This document shows positions 10,613-26,677 of a DNA stretch of 64,000 nucleotides, in pieces (position 1 is the stretch's first letter; every line of letters starts with the position of its first letter). The notes beneath the pieces are model-generated. The model did not search any database and was not told the origin of the DNA. It worked only from the letters and a program-made list of their open reading frames with translations. The translations under genes and the position numbers were made by a program. The stretch is taken from NCBI GenBank assembly GCA_963815645.1, contig CAWFHL010000001.1, positions 806,001 through 870,000 on the forward strand, in the 5' to 3' direction. Source of the stretch: JBBRHQ01 sp963815645 (GTDB lineage Bacteria > Actinomycetota > Thermoleophilia > Solirubrobacterales > 70-9).

Positions 10613-12523
10613 ATGCGATCAGCCTCCCTGACCATCGCGGCATTCATTCTCCTGGCCCTCGCCTCGGGAGGATCGGTCCTGCGCTCTTCCCGGGCCGAGG
10701 CCGCGCAGACCTGCGCCGGGCACCGGGTGACGATCCTCGGCACACCGGGCCCCGACCGGATCGTCGGCCGCAGGGCGAGCGACGTGATCGCCGGGCTCGG
10801 CGGCAACGACGTCATCCTCGATGGGCCGAACGGCAACGACATAATCTGCGGGGACGGTGGCCGCGACCGCCTCAGGGCGGGGCACGGAAATGATCGCCTC
10901 TACGGGGGTCGGGGAAGCGACGTGGTGATCGGCGGTCAGGGGAACGACCGGCTGTTCGGGGGCGGCGGCGACGACCTGCTTCTCGGGGGGTCGGGTAACG
11001 ACCTGATCAGCGGCGGGGCCGGGGCCGACCGCGGCCGGGGCTTCACCGGCAACGACCGGATCTTCGGCGGCGCCGGCCCCGACCATCTCTACGCCGAGAA
11101 TGGCGATGACCTGATTCATGGGGGGGGTGGCGACGACCTCGTCGACGGCGGGCTCGGCGACGACGTCCCGATCTACGACGGCGGGGTCTACGGCGACGGC
11201 GGCACCGATCGCGTCCTCGGCGGCACAGGGGTCGACCTCGTCGACGGCGGCGCCGGTGACGGTGATGTGGTCCGAGGCGACCAGGGCCCGGACACGATGG
11301 TCGGCGGGCCTGGCGCACATGACATCGCCTCCTTCAGCACCGCCTCGGTGGTCAGCCGGCTCGGCTGGGCCAGCCCCGGCTGCCAGCACACTGCCGGGTT
11401 CGGCCTGGTGGTCGACATGCAGCGCAAAGTGGCCTGCGAGTTCCTCGCCCGCGACAAGATCCTCGTCCAGAAGCTGCGCGGGGTCGAGGAGATCGTCGGC
11501 ACCGCATTCCCCGACCGGATCACCGGCGACGACGGCCCCAACGTGATCGACGGCGGTCCGGGGAACGACCGGCTCAGCGGTGGCCCCGGGTACGACGAGG
11601 CCTTCGGGGGGTCGGGCTATGACGACTGCACCGGGTTCGAGAAGTCGGTTTCCTGTCCCGGACCGAGCGGTGAAGGAAGTCAGACCCAGGTCGAGCTGAG
11701 CCGCTCGATCGACGGCTCCTCGACTCTGGTCGTGCTCGGCTCCGGCGCCGGCAACCAGATCCACATCGGCTTCCACCGTGGCCTCTACACGGTCACCGAC
11801 GCAGCCGGGATCGAAGCCGGGAGGGAGTCGGGTTGCGACCCAGGCGGCGGCGCGGTCGAATGCGAGGATGGTTCCCTGGACTCGCTGCTCGTCGACGGTG
11901 CCGCCCGGGACGACCGGGTGACGATCGCCGACTCCGTTCCAGCGTCGGTCGATGTCACCGTCGACGGCGGCCCCGGCGACGACCGGATCGTCGGCGGCAG
12001 GGGCGCGGACCACCTCAGAGCCGGCTCCGGTGGCAACGACGTGGTCCACGGGCGCGGCGGCGGAGACGCTCTGTACGGCGGGGGCGGAGACCGCGATCGT
12101 CTTTACGGAGGGGCCGGCCCGGACCTGGTGACGATGCCGGCGACCTGCCGCGGCGGCAGCCTGATCAACGGCGGGTCGGGCCGGGACAACGTCTCCTACG
12201 CCCTCTCGGACCAGAACCGCGTCTGGGTGATGAGCCTGAAGACCGACACCGCCGGCTTCTCCCGGAAGGGCTGCGGCAGCGACAAGCTGGTCGGCATCTC
12301 CTCTCTGGAGGGCACCAAGGGGGTCGACATCCTGATCGGGGACGGGCGCCACAACGGGCTGCTCGGCCACGGGGGCGCCGACGTCTTCAGGGCCGGCGGC
12401 GGCAAGGACTACGTTGACGCCCGCGACGGGGGGCGCGACCGGGTGGTCGACTGCGGCGCAGGCCGAGACCTGCTGCTCGCCGACCGAGCCGACCGCCCCA
12501 AGGGCTGCGAGCAGCGCCGCTGA
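10613..12523 (+). CDS. Secreted RTX/hemolysin-type calcium-binding repeat protein
   Basis: The 636-residue protein begins with a signal peptide (LTIAAFILLALASGG, cleavage near AEA-AQ). It then runs through repeated GGxGxDxΦx nonapeptides, for example GGQGNDRLFGGGGDDLL and GGSGNDLISGGAGAD, in at least three blocks separated by non-repeat stretches. Such repeats fold into calcium-binding beta-rolls outside the cell. Unlike type I secreted RTX toxins it has an N-terminal signal and no visible enzymatic domain, so it is probably a structural or adhesive surface protein. It ends 3 bases from the convergent rpoC stop. Confidence 0.85.
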   Translation: MRSASLTIAAFILLALASGGSVLRSSRAEAAQTCAGHRVTILGTPGPDRIVGRRASDVIAGLGGNDVILDGPNGNDIICGDGGRDRLRAGHGNDRLYGGRGSDVVIGGQGNDRLFGGGGDDLLLGGSGNDLISGGAGADRGRGFTGNDRIFGGAGPDHLYAENGDDLIHGGGGDDLVDGGLGDDVPIYDGGVYGDGGTDRVLGGTGVDLVDGGAGDGDVVRGDQGPDTMVGGPGAHDIASFSTASVVSRLGWASPGCQHTAGFGLVVDMQRKVACEFLARDKILVQKLRGVEEIVGTAFPDRITGDDGPNVIDGGPGNDRLSGGPGYDEAFGGSGYDDCTGFEKSVSCPGPSGEGSQTQVELSRSIDGSSTLVVLGSGAGNQIHIGFHRGLYTVTDAAGIEAGRESGCDPGGGAVECEDGSLDSLLVDGAARDDRVTIADSVPASVDVTVDGGPGDDRIVGGRGADHLRAGSGGNDVVHGRGGGDALYGGGGDRDRLYGGAGPDLVTMPATCRGGSLINGGSGRDNVSYALSDQNRVWVMSLKTDTAGFSRKGCGSDKLVGISSLEGTKGVDILIGDGRHNGLLGHGGADVFRAGGGKDYVDARDGGRDRVVDCGAGRDLLLADRADRPKGCEQRR

Positions 12524-12526
12524 GCG

Positions 12527-16573
<4,047 letters not shown>

Positions 16574-16617
16574 CTGTGTTCAGTCCGTTCTGTCGAAATC
16601 GTCGCGGGCGACCGGCC

Positions 16618-20136
<3,519 letters not shown>

Positions 20137-20298
20137 GTCGGCGACTCCTCAGGTGGTCAGAGGGACGTGAAAATGGGGCGCAATTCGACGCGAGGGCACA
20201 ACGGCGCGCGACCGTAAAAAATACCACACGGCAAAGCCTGCCCACAAGAGCGGGCTCGCGGCGAGACAAAATTCCCGGAATTGCGGGGCTTTTCGATG
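20137..20298 (-). promoter_or_regulatory. rplL-rpoB spacer
   Basis: The 162-base gap between the rplL stop and the TTG start of rpoB contains a weak CCCCGCAATTCCGGG hairpin followed by AATTTTG, then a second small hairpin (GCCC/GGGC) and a T6 run in GTATTTTTTACGG. This is where many bacteria place a partial terminator or processing site that lowers rpoB relative to rplL. No gene is visible. Confidence 0.4.
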
Positions 20299-20688
20299 CT
20301 ACTTGAGCTCGACGGTGGCGCCGGCTTCCTCGAGCTCGCTCTTCAGCTTCTCGGCTTCATCGCGCTCGACGCCCTCCTTGATCGCATTCGGCGCCTCGTC
20401 GACGACCGCCTTGGCCTCCTTCAGCCCAAGCCCCGTCGCAGCGCGGACGACCTTGATCACGGGGACCTTCTGGCCGCCGACCTCGGTGAGGACGACGTCG
20501 ACCGTCGCCGACTCCTCCTCGCCGTCGCCGTCGCCGTCACCGGCCGCAGCGGCAGCCGGGGCCGCGGCGGCGACCGCAGTAGCCGACACCCCGAACTCCT
20601 CCTCGAGCGCCTTGATCCGCTCGGAGAGCTCCAGCACCGAGATTCCCTTCAGCTCCTCGATCCAGTCTTCTGTGGTCACGTTTGCCAT
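20299..20688 (-). CDS. rplL: 50S ribosomal protein L7/L12
   Basis: L7/L12 forms the flexible stalk that recruits translation GTPases. The 129-residue protein has an N-terminal dimerisation helix region (TEDWIEELKGISVLELSERI), an Ala/Gly/Asp-rich hinge around residues 38-60 and the C-terminal domain with GLGLKEAKAVVDEAPNAIKE. It starts at ATG 20688, with a GAGGAG site just upstream, 32 bases after rplJ. Confidence 0.97.
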   Translation of the reverse strand: MANVTTEDWIEELKGISVLELSERIKALEEEFGVSATAVAAAAPAAAAAGDGDGDGEEESATVDVVLTEVGGQKVPVIKVVRAATGLGLKEAKAVVDEAPNAIKEGVERDEAEKLKSELEEAGATVELK

Positions 20689-20720
20689 TGCTCACTCCTC
20701 TTCGTTCGAAGCTTTCTGAA

Positions 20721-21359
20721 TCACTGCGTCCCGGAATCACTGCCCGCCACGTCCTCAGCTTCGCTTCCGGGCGTGTCGGGGTCGCCGGCGGGCTGGGGTT
20801 CCGCTGCTTCGGCCTCGGGCACTTCAGCCGCAGCCTCGCCGCTGACCAGCCTCTGGTCGGCGATCTGTTGCAGGGCGACGGCGAGGCCGGAGACCATCGA
20901 GCCGAGACCGCGGACCAGGCCGGTCAGCGGGCTGGCGACGACCCCGGCGAACTGGCCGTTGAGGACGTCGCGGGCCGGCAGGCGGGCGATCGAGGTGAAG
21001 GTCTCCTGGTCCAGGGTGAGGCCGTCCATGAAGCCGCCCTTGAAGGCGAGGACATCGTGCTCGCGGTTGAAGTTGGAGATCGCCTTGGCCGCGATCGCGG
21101 TGTCGCCGCGGACGAAGGTGAGGGCGGTCGGCCCCTCGAGCAGCTCGGTGAGCTCCTCGCGCCCCGCTTTCTCGGCGGCCAGCTTGGTGAGGCGGTTCTT
21201 GACGATGCGGAAGCTGGCCTCGGCCTCGCGCAGGTTGCCGCGCAGGGCGGCCGCCTCGGGGACGCTGATCCCGCGGTAGTCGATCGCGAAGATCGCCTCG
21301 GCGCCCTCGATCTGGGCGGCGATCTCGTCGATCACGGCTGCTTTTTCGTCGCGGTTCAC
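20721..21359 (-). CDS. rplJ: 50S ribosomal protein L10
   Basis: L10 anchors L7/L12 dimers to the ribosome. The longer open frame extends upstream, but the real start is GTG 21359, giving VNRDEKAAVIDEIAAQ, the normal L10 N-terminus. It follows GGGA with 7 bases spacing. The core RGISVPEAAALRGNLREA and the stalk-binding C-terminal helix LQQIADQRL are present. A tail of about 40 acidic and proline residues (to residue 212) extends past usual L10. A terminator hairpin 31 bases upstream and a promoter about 140 bases upstream indicate leader control. Confidence 0.95.
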   Translation of the reverse strand: MNRDEKAAVIDEIAAQIEGAEAIFAIDYRGISVPEAAALRGNLREAEASFRIVKNRLTKLAAEKAGREELTELLEGPTALTFVRGDTAIAAKAISNFNREHDVLAFKGGFMDGLTLDQETFTSIARLPARDVLNGQFAGVVASPLTGLVRGLGSMVSGLAVALQQIADQRLVSGEAAAEVPEAEAAEPQPAGDPDTPGSEAEDVAGSDSGTQ

Positions 21360-21389
21360 GCTGTTCGTCCCGATCTGGCCAAAGTCACG

Positions 21390-21412
21390 AAAAAACCCGC
21401 TCGCAGGCGGGC
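21390..21412 (-). terminator. Intrinsic terminator in the rplJ leader (attenuator)
   Basis: On the minus strand GCCCGC, a six-base loop and GCGGG are followed by six T residues (21390-21395). It ends 31 bases before the rplJ start and is downstream of a good promoter. The nearest upstream minus gene ends 230 bases away, so this is more likely an L10-leader attenuator than a gene terminator. The leader carries repeated CCAGAGA boxes that could bind L10 or L10-L12, but I cannot fold it here. Confidence 0.7.
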
Positions 21413-21495
21413 TCAGCGACGCACGGTCTCTCTGGCTCCACCTGCACCGGGCTTGCGGGCCTGGGGCCCCGCCGATGGTCTCTGGCAGATCGCGG

Positions 21496-21524
21496 AGTGT
21501 AGAGGAACTCGGTTCGGTTCGTAA
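21496..21524 (-). promoter_or_regulatory. Putative rplJ-rplL promoter
   Basis: TTACGA at 21519-21524 and TACACT at 21496-21501 on the minus strand are spaced by 17 bases, a good match to a primary-sigma promoter. The implied start near 21489 gives a leader of about 130 bases containing the terminator hairpin. Inferred from sequence only. Confidence 0.55.
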
Positions 21525-21643
21525 CAGTTTCCCAATGCCGCGGCTCCTCACCGACCTGGGGCCTTTCAGCTGCCTATATCGCGGTTCAAAGGTCCCACGT
21601 GGGGAGGGGTGGCGCGGACAGCTCGGGTTGATGCCCCCCCTCT

Positions 21644-23147
21644 CTAGCTCCCGTCACGCAGGCGGACGATGCCGCCGATCACGCCGAGATAGGTGGTGCC
21701 GTCCGGGCCTAGGGCGAGGCCGGCGTAGTTGTTGTTGTAGAGCAGGCCCGAGCCGGCGTACTTCTGCCAGGCGGTCTTGCCGTTGGAGAATCGCAGCGCC
21801 GCCCAGTAGTAACCCTGGGAGCCGCTCGAATCGGGGGGGCGCGTGTAGGCGTAGATCAGACCGGTCTTGGTCGAGAGCTTGGGCACGACGCTCGGCCCTC
21901 TCAGCTCGTGGTTGGTCCAGACCTTGCGACAGCCCCTGCCGTTTCGCTTCACGTCGACGCGGGCGAACCCGGGTTGGGTGACGGCGCCGGCGTTGGGCCC
22001 GAAGGGATCCTGATAGCCGTAGTTGTTCTCGACGATCAGCGAGCGCCCCGTGGTGAGCAGCGTGTTCTCGGTGGCGCCGGTCTTCTTCGGGAAGACGGGA
22101 ACCTCGCAGACGATCCGCCTCTGACGCCTGGGCAGATGCCTCGCCCGGCGGTAGACGACCACGTGCATCGGCTCGGCGTTGTCGGTGATCGCCACGTAGC
22201 CGCCCCTCATCAGAGTCGGCGTCGTGCCGCTGCCGGCGTCCACCTGGCTCGGCTTGACGATCCCGGAGTTCTGATACCCCGCCTTCCAGACGATCACCGG
22301 CCTGCCCTCTCCTGTTGGCCTCGAAGCGATACATGCGCTTGTCGGAGACGATGTAGATGCCGTGCCTCCCAACCGCGAAGGAGTTCTCGATCTCCTCGCC
22401 GAGCTTCTTCACCTTGACCGCACCGGTCCTGCGGTCGATCGTCCCCACCTTGCCGCCCTGCTTCGAGACGAACCAGATCCGGCCGGAGAAGTCCGGCAGG
22501 GCAGAGGTGATCCGCTCGGTGCTCTCGTCGAGCACACCGGTGAGGTCGAAGTCGCGCCTCTTGACCAGGCTCTGTCCATTAGGGGATTGGCCGATTACGA
22601 AGATGTGGTCGGTCTTGGTCGGCACCCAGATCCGGTCCCTGCCGTCGAGGAAGAAATAGCCGCCACCGCTGAAGTTTTGGTAGGTCTGCGTGCCCGGCGG
22701 ATCCGGCGCCTGCGGCAAGTCGAGGCTGGAGATCGTCGCCAGGGTGTCGGGGTCGATGATCCGCGCCTGCGGCGGAGCACCCGCCGAGGGGCAGACGGAG
22801 ACGATCCGGCCGCGGGTGTCGAAGGTGAGCGATCCGCAAAGTGAGGGCGGCTTCGCCTCGGAGCTGGCGGCGAGGTTGGCCCCCAGCGGACCGGCGATGT
22901 TGTAGGCGTCCGTCATCCAGGTGTCGTTGTGGATGTTGTTGAACGGGTTTTGCCCCATGAAGGGGTTCTGGGGCGCCCTGACGGGCTGCAGCCTGTGTGC
23001 TCTAACGGCGCCACCCTGGAAGTCCGGCAGCGACGGATCCGGAGGAGCCGAAACGATCGGCGCCGCTGCTGCGGGGGCGGCGAGCGACAGCAGGCCGGCG
23101 GTCGCGAGCGCGGTGCGAAGGGCCAGGGAAGACTTGGTGCGGAACAT
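21644..23147 (-). CDS. Secreted beta-propeller-like protein (frame broken)
   Basis: The start at ATG 23147 has AAGAAGGA 5 bases upstream and opens a signal peptide MFRTKSSLALRTALATAGLL ending near AAA-AP. The mature part shows repeated short beta motifs typical of PQQ/NHL-like propellers: SLTFDTRGRIVSVCP, YFFLDGRDRIWVPTKTD, RIWFVSKQGGKVGTIDRR and LALGPDGTTYLGVIGGIVRL. An extra base at about 22313 shifts the frame after YRFEAN; the rest continues GEGRPVIVWKAGYQNSG. The joined product is about 500 residues. Substrate or partner unknown. It is divergent from a TetR regulator through a shared promoter-operator, so it may be its target. Confidence 0.75.
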
Positions 23148-23179
23148 TCTCATCCTTCTTTGCAGGTTCGAGGGATGGC

Positions 23180-23208
23180 ATCCTATGCTCCTGTTTACAC
23201 TTTGTCAA
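23180..23208 (-). promoter_or_regulatory. Promoter with overlapping TetR-type operator
   Basis: On the minus strand TTGACA (23203-23208) and TAGGAT (23180-23185) are spaced by exactly 17 bases, near-consensus for the primary sigma factor, reading into the propeller gene. The -35 forms half of an inverted repeat, TTTACA-CTT-TGTCAA (23194-23208), with 5 of 6 positions symmetric. A dyad over a -35 next to a tetR gene is a typical repressor site. Confidence 0.65.
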
Positions 23209-23268
23209 GTGAGTACGCCGAGACCAACCGCGCGGGGCCCCTCCACCGATCGGGGGCGGCAACGCCGG

Positions 23269-23853
23269 ATGTCCTCCGCGGATCGCCGCGAGCAGCTCGG
23301 CCGCGCCGCACTGGCGCTCGCGGCCCGCCACGGCTACTCCGGCCTCTCGCTCGATGCCGTGGCGGAGCACGCCGGCGTCACCCGCAATCTGCTCTACCAC
23401 TACTTTCCCCGCGGCCGGCTAGACGTCTTCCTGGCCGCCGTCGAGCTGGCCGGCACGGATCTGACCGAAAGCTGGATCACCGACGGCGATCTCCCGCTCG
23501 AGGAGAAGCTGGCCGCGAACTTCCAGCGACTGATCGACCATGCGGGCGAGCCGACCGACGCCTGGATGGTCGCTCGCCAGGCTCGTGCTCAGGCCGAGCC
23601 CGAGGTTCAGGCGCTGGCCGACTCCTTTCGCCAGGTGATGGTCTCGAGCATCGCGCTCAACCACTTCGGCACGCCCGATCCGCCGCCGCTCGCGACCCTG
23701 GCGCTGCGCTCCTACCTCGCCTACGCCGAGCAGGCGCTCGATATCTGGCGCGAGGAGGGGCTCGACCGCGGGGCCGTTCAGGCGCTGCTCTCCCGCACCC
23801 TGCTGGCCACCGTCGAGGCGGCCCGCGAAATGGACTTAAGGCTCAGATCCTGA
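23269..23853 (+). CDS. TetR/AcrR-family transcriptional regulator
   Basis: The 194-residue form starts at ATG 23269 (MSSADRREQLGRAALALAAR). The helix-turn-helix reads LSLDAVAEHAGVTRNLLYHY FP, the standard TetR recognition region. The rest is an all-helical ligand and dimerisation domain. An in-frame GTG at 23209 would add 20 residues but abuts the operator, so I prefer the ATG. It is divergent from the beta-propeller gene and its last 11 bases overlap the convergent VOC gene. Likely an autoregulated repressor; ligand unknown. Confidence 0.85.
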   Translation: MSSADRREQLGRAALALAARHGYSGLSLDAVAEHAGVTRNLLYHYFPRGRLDVFLAAVELAGTDLTESWITDGDLPLEEKLAANFQRLIDHAGEPTDAWMVARQARAQAEPEVQALADSFRQVMVSSIALNHFGTPDPPPLATLALRSYLAYAEQALDIWREEGLDRGAVQALLSRTLLATVEAAREMDLRLRS

Positions 23854-24259
23854 TGCTGCCGTCCTCGGCAATCTTCCAATGCGGGTTGTGGGCGACCTCC
23901 CAGGGGTGGCCGTCGGGGTCGCAGAAGACCCCCGAGTAACCGCCCCAGAAGGTCTCCCCCGGCTCGCGCGCGATCGAAGCACCCGCGGCGCGAGCCTGCT
24001 CGATCACGGAGTCGACCTCGGCCGGCGAGCGGACGTTGTGGGCGAGGGTGACCCCGCCCCACCCGGGGGAGTCCTCGACCCCGCTGTCGGCGGCCAGCGA
24101 GGCTCGGCTCCACAGCGCCAGCACCATCCCGCCGGCCTGGAAGAAGGCGACCTCGGCGCCGGGATCGCCGCTGGCCCTCCAGCCCAGGGCGTCGTAGAAG
24201 GAGCGGGCTCGGTCGAGGTCGGCTACGCCGAGGGTGACCAGGCTGAGCCGCTGCTCCAC
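23843..24259 (-). CDS. VOC (glyoxalase/bleomycin-resistance fold) protein
   Basis: The 138-residue protein has two betaalpha-betabetabeta modules. The first is LSLVTLGVADLDRARSFYDALGW; the second is GVTLAHNVRSPAEVDSVIEQA with GYSGVFCDPDGHPWEVAHNP, the usual C-terminal metal-ligand strand (Glu in WEVA). It starts at GTG 24259, with TAGATT 9 bases upstream. VOC enzymes bind a divalent metal and act on small electrophiles; the substrate cannot be named. It sits 12 bases upstream of... rplA lies in the opposite order, so it follows rplA on the minus strand and may be co-transcribed. Confidence 0.85.
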   Translation of the reverse strand: MEQRLSLVTLGVADLDRARSFYDALGWRASGDPGAEVAFFQAGGMVLALWSRASLAADSGVEDSPGWGGVTLAHNVRSPAEVDSVIEQARAAGASIAREPGETFWGGYSGVFCDPDGHPWEVAHNPHWKIAEDGSIRI

Positions 24260-24271
24260 GACCGCCTGAAT

Positions 24272-25072
24272 CTAGGCGGGGACGGCGTCGGCCTCGCCCG
24301 AGCCCTCGCTCGGGTCGGCCTCCGCCGGCTGCCCGGCGATCTCGGGAGCAGGGGCCGCCGCCTCGCCGCCGGCGGCGTCAGGATCACCGGCCTTGGTCGA
24401 GTCGACGCGGACCCCGGGGCCCATGGTCGTGGTCAGGGTGACGGTGATGATGTAGCGGCCCTTGGCGGCCGCGGGCTTGGCCCGGTTGATCTCCTCGATC
24501 ACCGCGTTGTAGTTCTCGAGCAGGTGGGAAGGCTCGAAGCTCGCCTTGCCGATCGCCAGATGGATCACCGCCTGGCGATCGGTCCGGTACTCGACCTTGC
24601 CCGACTTCGACTCGGAGACCGCCTTCTCGACATCGTCGGTGACCGTGCCGACCTTCGGGTTGGGCATCTTGCCCTGGGGGCCGAGGATCCGCCCCAGCTT
24701 GCCCACCGTGGGCATCATGTCGGGGGTCGCGATCGCCACGTCGAAGTCGGTCCAGCCTTCCTCGACCCGCTTCGCGAGGTCGTCGGTGCCGACGAAGTCC
24801 GCTCCCGCCGCCTCGGCGTCGCGGGCCTTCTCGCCCTGGGCGAAGACGGCGATCGTCACGTCCTTGCCCAGCCCGTGGGGCAGCGCCAGGGTGCCTCGCA
24901 ACTGCTCCTCGGCATGGCGCACGTTGACCCCGAGGCGGACGTGCAGCTCGACCGTCTCGTCGAAGCCGGCGCTGGCCGTCTCCTTGATCAGCGCCACCGC
25001 CTCGGCGGGTGGATAGGCGCGATCGCGATCGACCTTCGCGTACTGCTGGCGGTAGCGCTTGCCGTGCGCCAC
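24272..25072 (-). CDS. rplA: 50S ribosomal protein L1
   Basis: L1 forms the mobile stalk at the E site and can repress its own mRNA. The 266-residue protein begins MAHGKRYRQQYAKVDRDR and has the characteristic GRILGPQGKMPNPKVGTVT and NYNAVIEEINRAKPAAAKG. About 35 extra residues of Ala/Glu/Pro at the C-terminus extend beyond the usual 230. Its ATG overlaps the rplK stop by one base, so the pair is coupled. Confidence 0.97.
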   Translation of the reverse strand: MAHGKRYRQQYAKVDRDRAYPPAEAVALIKETASAGFDETVELHVRLGVNVRHAEEQLRGTLALPHGLGKDVTIAVFAQGEKARDAEAAGADFVGTDDLAKRVEEGWTDFDVAIATPDMMPTVGKLGRILGPQGKMPNPKVGTVTDDVEKAVSESKSGKVEYRTDRQAVIHLAIGKASFEPSHLLENYNAVIEEINRAKPAAAKGRYIITVTLTTTMGPGVRVDSTKAGDPDAAGGEAAAPAPEIAGQPAEADPSEGSGEADAVPA

Positions 25073-25497
25073 TAGCCTTCCACTTCCACGCCCATCGAGC
25101 GGGCGGTGCCGGCGATGATCTTCGAGGCCGCGTCGAGGTCGTTCGCGTTCAGGTCGGGCATCTTGCGTTCGGCGATCTGGCGCACCTGCGCCATGCTGAT
25201 CGTCCCGACCTTGTTGATGTGGGGCTCGCCCGAGCCCTTGTCGATCCCGATCGCCTCCTTGATCAGGACCGCCGCCGGCGGGGTCTTGGTGATGAAGGTG
25301 AACGAGCGGTCCTCGAAGACGGTGATCTCGACCGGGATGATCGTCCCGCCCTCGGACTGGGTCTGGGCGTTGAACGACTTGCAGAACTCCATGATGTTGA
25401 CCCCGTGCTGGCCCAGCGCCGGGCCGACCGGGGGCGCCGGGTTCGCCGCCCCCGCCGGGATCTGCAGCTTGATCATTGTCAGGACCTTCTTAGCCAT
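25072..25497 (-). CDS. rplK: 50S ribosomal protein L11
   Basis: L11 forms the GTPase-associated centre with 23S rRNA and is the site of thiostrepton action. The 141-residue protein has KLQIPAGAANPAPPVGPALG, the GVNIMEFCKSFNAQT motif and the C-terminal RNA-binding domain with ARSMGVEVEG. It starts at ATG 25497. The 104-base gap from nusG holds the two-hairpin repeat. Confidence 0.97.
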   Translation of the reverse strand: MAKKVLTMIKLQIPAGAANPAPPVGPALGQHGVNIMEFCKSFNAQTQSEGGTIIPVEITVFEDRSFTFITKTPPAAVLIKEAIGIDKGSGEPHINKVGTISMAQVRQIAERKMPDLNANDLDAASKIIAGTARSMGVEVEG

Positions 25498-25546
25498 GGT
25501 GTTCTCAGGCGTTCAAGTTAGAGGTTTCTGTCTCTTCTGAATCAAT

Positions 25547-25600
25547 TGCGGCGGCTTCGCCGCCTGACATGCATGTGGCCGGGGCACACAGGCCCCGGCA
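25547..25600 (-). repeat. Two-hairpin intergenic element, copy A
   Basis: Read on the minus strand: an 8-base stem GCCGGGGC/GCCCCGGC with a 6-base loop, the palindrome ACATGCATGT, then a GGCGGC/GCCGCC stem with a GAA loop. It begins 1-2 bases after the nusG stop and ends 50 bases upstream of rplK. An almost identical element lies at 26923-26980, where the first stem differs by a compensated base pair. It could be a terminator, a leader RNA or a small repeat family. Confidence 0.7.
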
Positions 25601-25601
25601 T

Positions 25602-26123
25602 TCATACCTTCTTGACCTGGTCGTAGCCGACCTCGACCGGTGTCTCGCGGCCGAAGATCGAGACCAGCACCTTGAGCTTGGCGGCGTCCTCGTTGATCTC
25701 GGCGATTTCGCCGGAGAAGTCCGAGAGGGGCCCGGAGATCACCTTCACCGACTCACCGATCGAGAACTGGGCCTGGGTCCGCGGACGCTCCGCGGTCTCG
25801 CGGTGCAAGAGGCGATCGACCTCCGGCTTCGAGAGCGCCACCGGCTTGTTGCGCGAGCCGACGAACCCGGTGACCCCGGGGGTGTTCTTGACCAGCCCCC
25901 AGGCGTCGTCGGTCATCTCCATGTTGACCAGGACGTAGCCGGGCATGGTCCGCTTCTCGGTCTGCACCTTCTGCCCGTCCTTCATCTCCGAGACCTGCTC
26001 GGTAGGGACGACGACCTGGCGCACGTAGCGGTCCTGGGCCATCGTCTGAACCCGGTGCTCGAGGTTGTGCTTGACCTTGTTCTCGTGCCCGGAGTAGGTG
26101 TTGATCACGTACCAGCGATACAT
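25602..26123 (-). CDS. nusG: Transcription termination/antitermination protein NusG
   Basis: NusG binds the RNA polymerase clamp and Rho or the ribosome. The 173-residue protein has the N-terminal NGN domain (YRWYVINTYSGHENKVKHNL, then PGYVLVNMEMTDDAW) and a C-terminal KOW motif (SIGESVKVISGPLSDFSGEI). The long acidic N-terminal extension of many actinobacterial NusG proteins is missing. It lies 16 bases after secE. Confidence 0.96.
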   Translation of the reverse strand: MYRWYVINTYSGHENKVKHNLEHRVQTMAQDRYVRQVVVPTEQVSEMKDGQKVQTEKRTMPGYVLVNMEMTDDAWGLVKNTPGVTGFVGSRNKPVALSKPEVDRLLHRETAERPRTQAQFSIGESVKVISGPLSDFSGEIAEINEDAAKLKVLVSIFGRETPVEVGYDQVKKV

Positions 26124-26139
26124 GTAGTCCGTTTCGTCT

Positions 26140-26670
26140 CTAGAGGATTCGCTTGATCAGGAAGTTGAAGACGGCGTCGAGGGCGCCGAGGTAGGCGGCT
26201 GCGACGGCGACGAAGATGACCGTCACCGCGGTCGCCTGCACGAGGGTGTCGCGGTCGGGCCACTGGACCCGCTTCAGCTCCGCCCAGCAGGAGGCGAGGA
26301 AGCCGATCACCCCGCCGCGCTGGCGCTCCGCGGTGGCCTGCTTCTGCCGGCGGGCCAGGGTCTCCTTCTCGCGGCGCTTCTCGTCCTCGCGTCGCCGCTT
26401 CTCGGCCTCCTTCTGCTGCTTGGCCTCGGCCCGCCGGTCGGCCCGCGAGGGGGCTTTCGGCGCATCCGGAGTCTCGAGCTCGGACTCCGGGGCGCCGGCG
26501 GCGATCCCCGCCTCGACCGCCTCGATCTCGGCGATATCGCCGGACTTCGGCACCTGGGTGTCGTGCTGGGCCTCCGAGGCGGGCTCGGCGCCGGAGGAGC
26601 GCCCCGCCTTCGCCTGCTGCGCCTCGCGGGCGCGCCGCTCGGCCTTGCGCTGTGCGCGCGTCTTCGCCAT
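26140..26670 (-). CDS. secE: Preprotein translocase subunit SecE with long charged N-terminus
   Basis: SecE stabilises SecY in the export channel. The last 60 residues are typical: FLASCWAELKRVQWPDRDTL, then a single membrane helix ATAVTVIFVAVAAAYLGALD. The first about 115 residues are an Ala/Lys/Arg/Glu-rich, probably coiled and unordered extension, longer than in most SecE. Start ATG 26670 was chosen over a longer frame that merely shadows rpmG. rpmG ends 7 bases upstream. Confidence 0.92.
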   Translation of the reverse strand: MAKTRAQRKAERRAREAQQAKAGRSSGAEPASEAQHDTQVPKSGDIAEIEAVEAGIAAGAPESELETPDAPKAPSRADRRAEAKQQKEAEKRRREDEKRREKETLARRQKQATAERQRGGVIGFLASCWAELKRVQWPDRDTLVQATAVTVIFVAVAAAYLGALDAVFNFLIKRIL

Positions 26671-26677
26671 CAGCCGC

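Noticed and set aside
10619..12370. A 583-residue open frame antisense to the RTX gene
   Set aside because: It is a GC-rich shadow of the GGxGxD repeats, with Val/Ala/Asp/Pro-biased composition and no domain.
10619..12523. CRISPR-like or tandem DNA repeat in the RTX gene
   Set aside because: The repetition comes from coding nonapeptides; there are no constant repeats with spacers.
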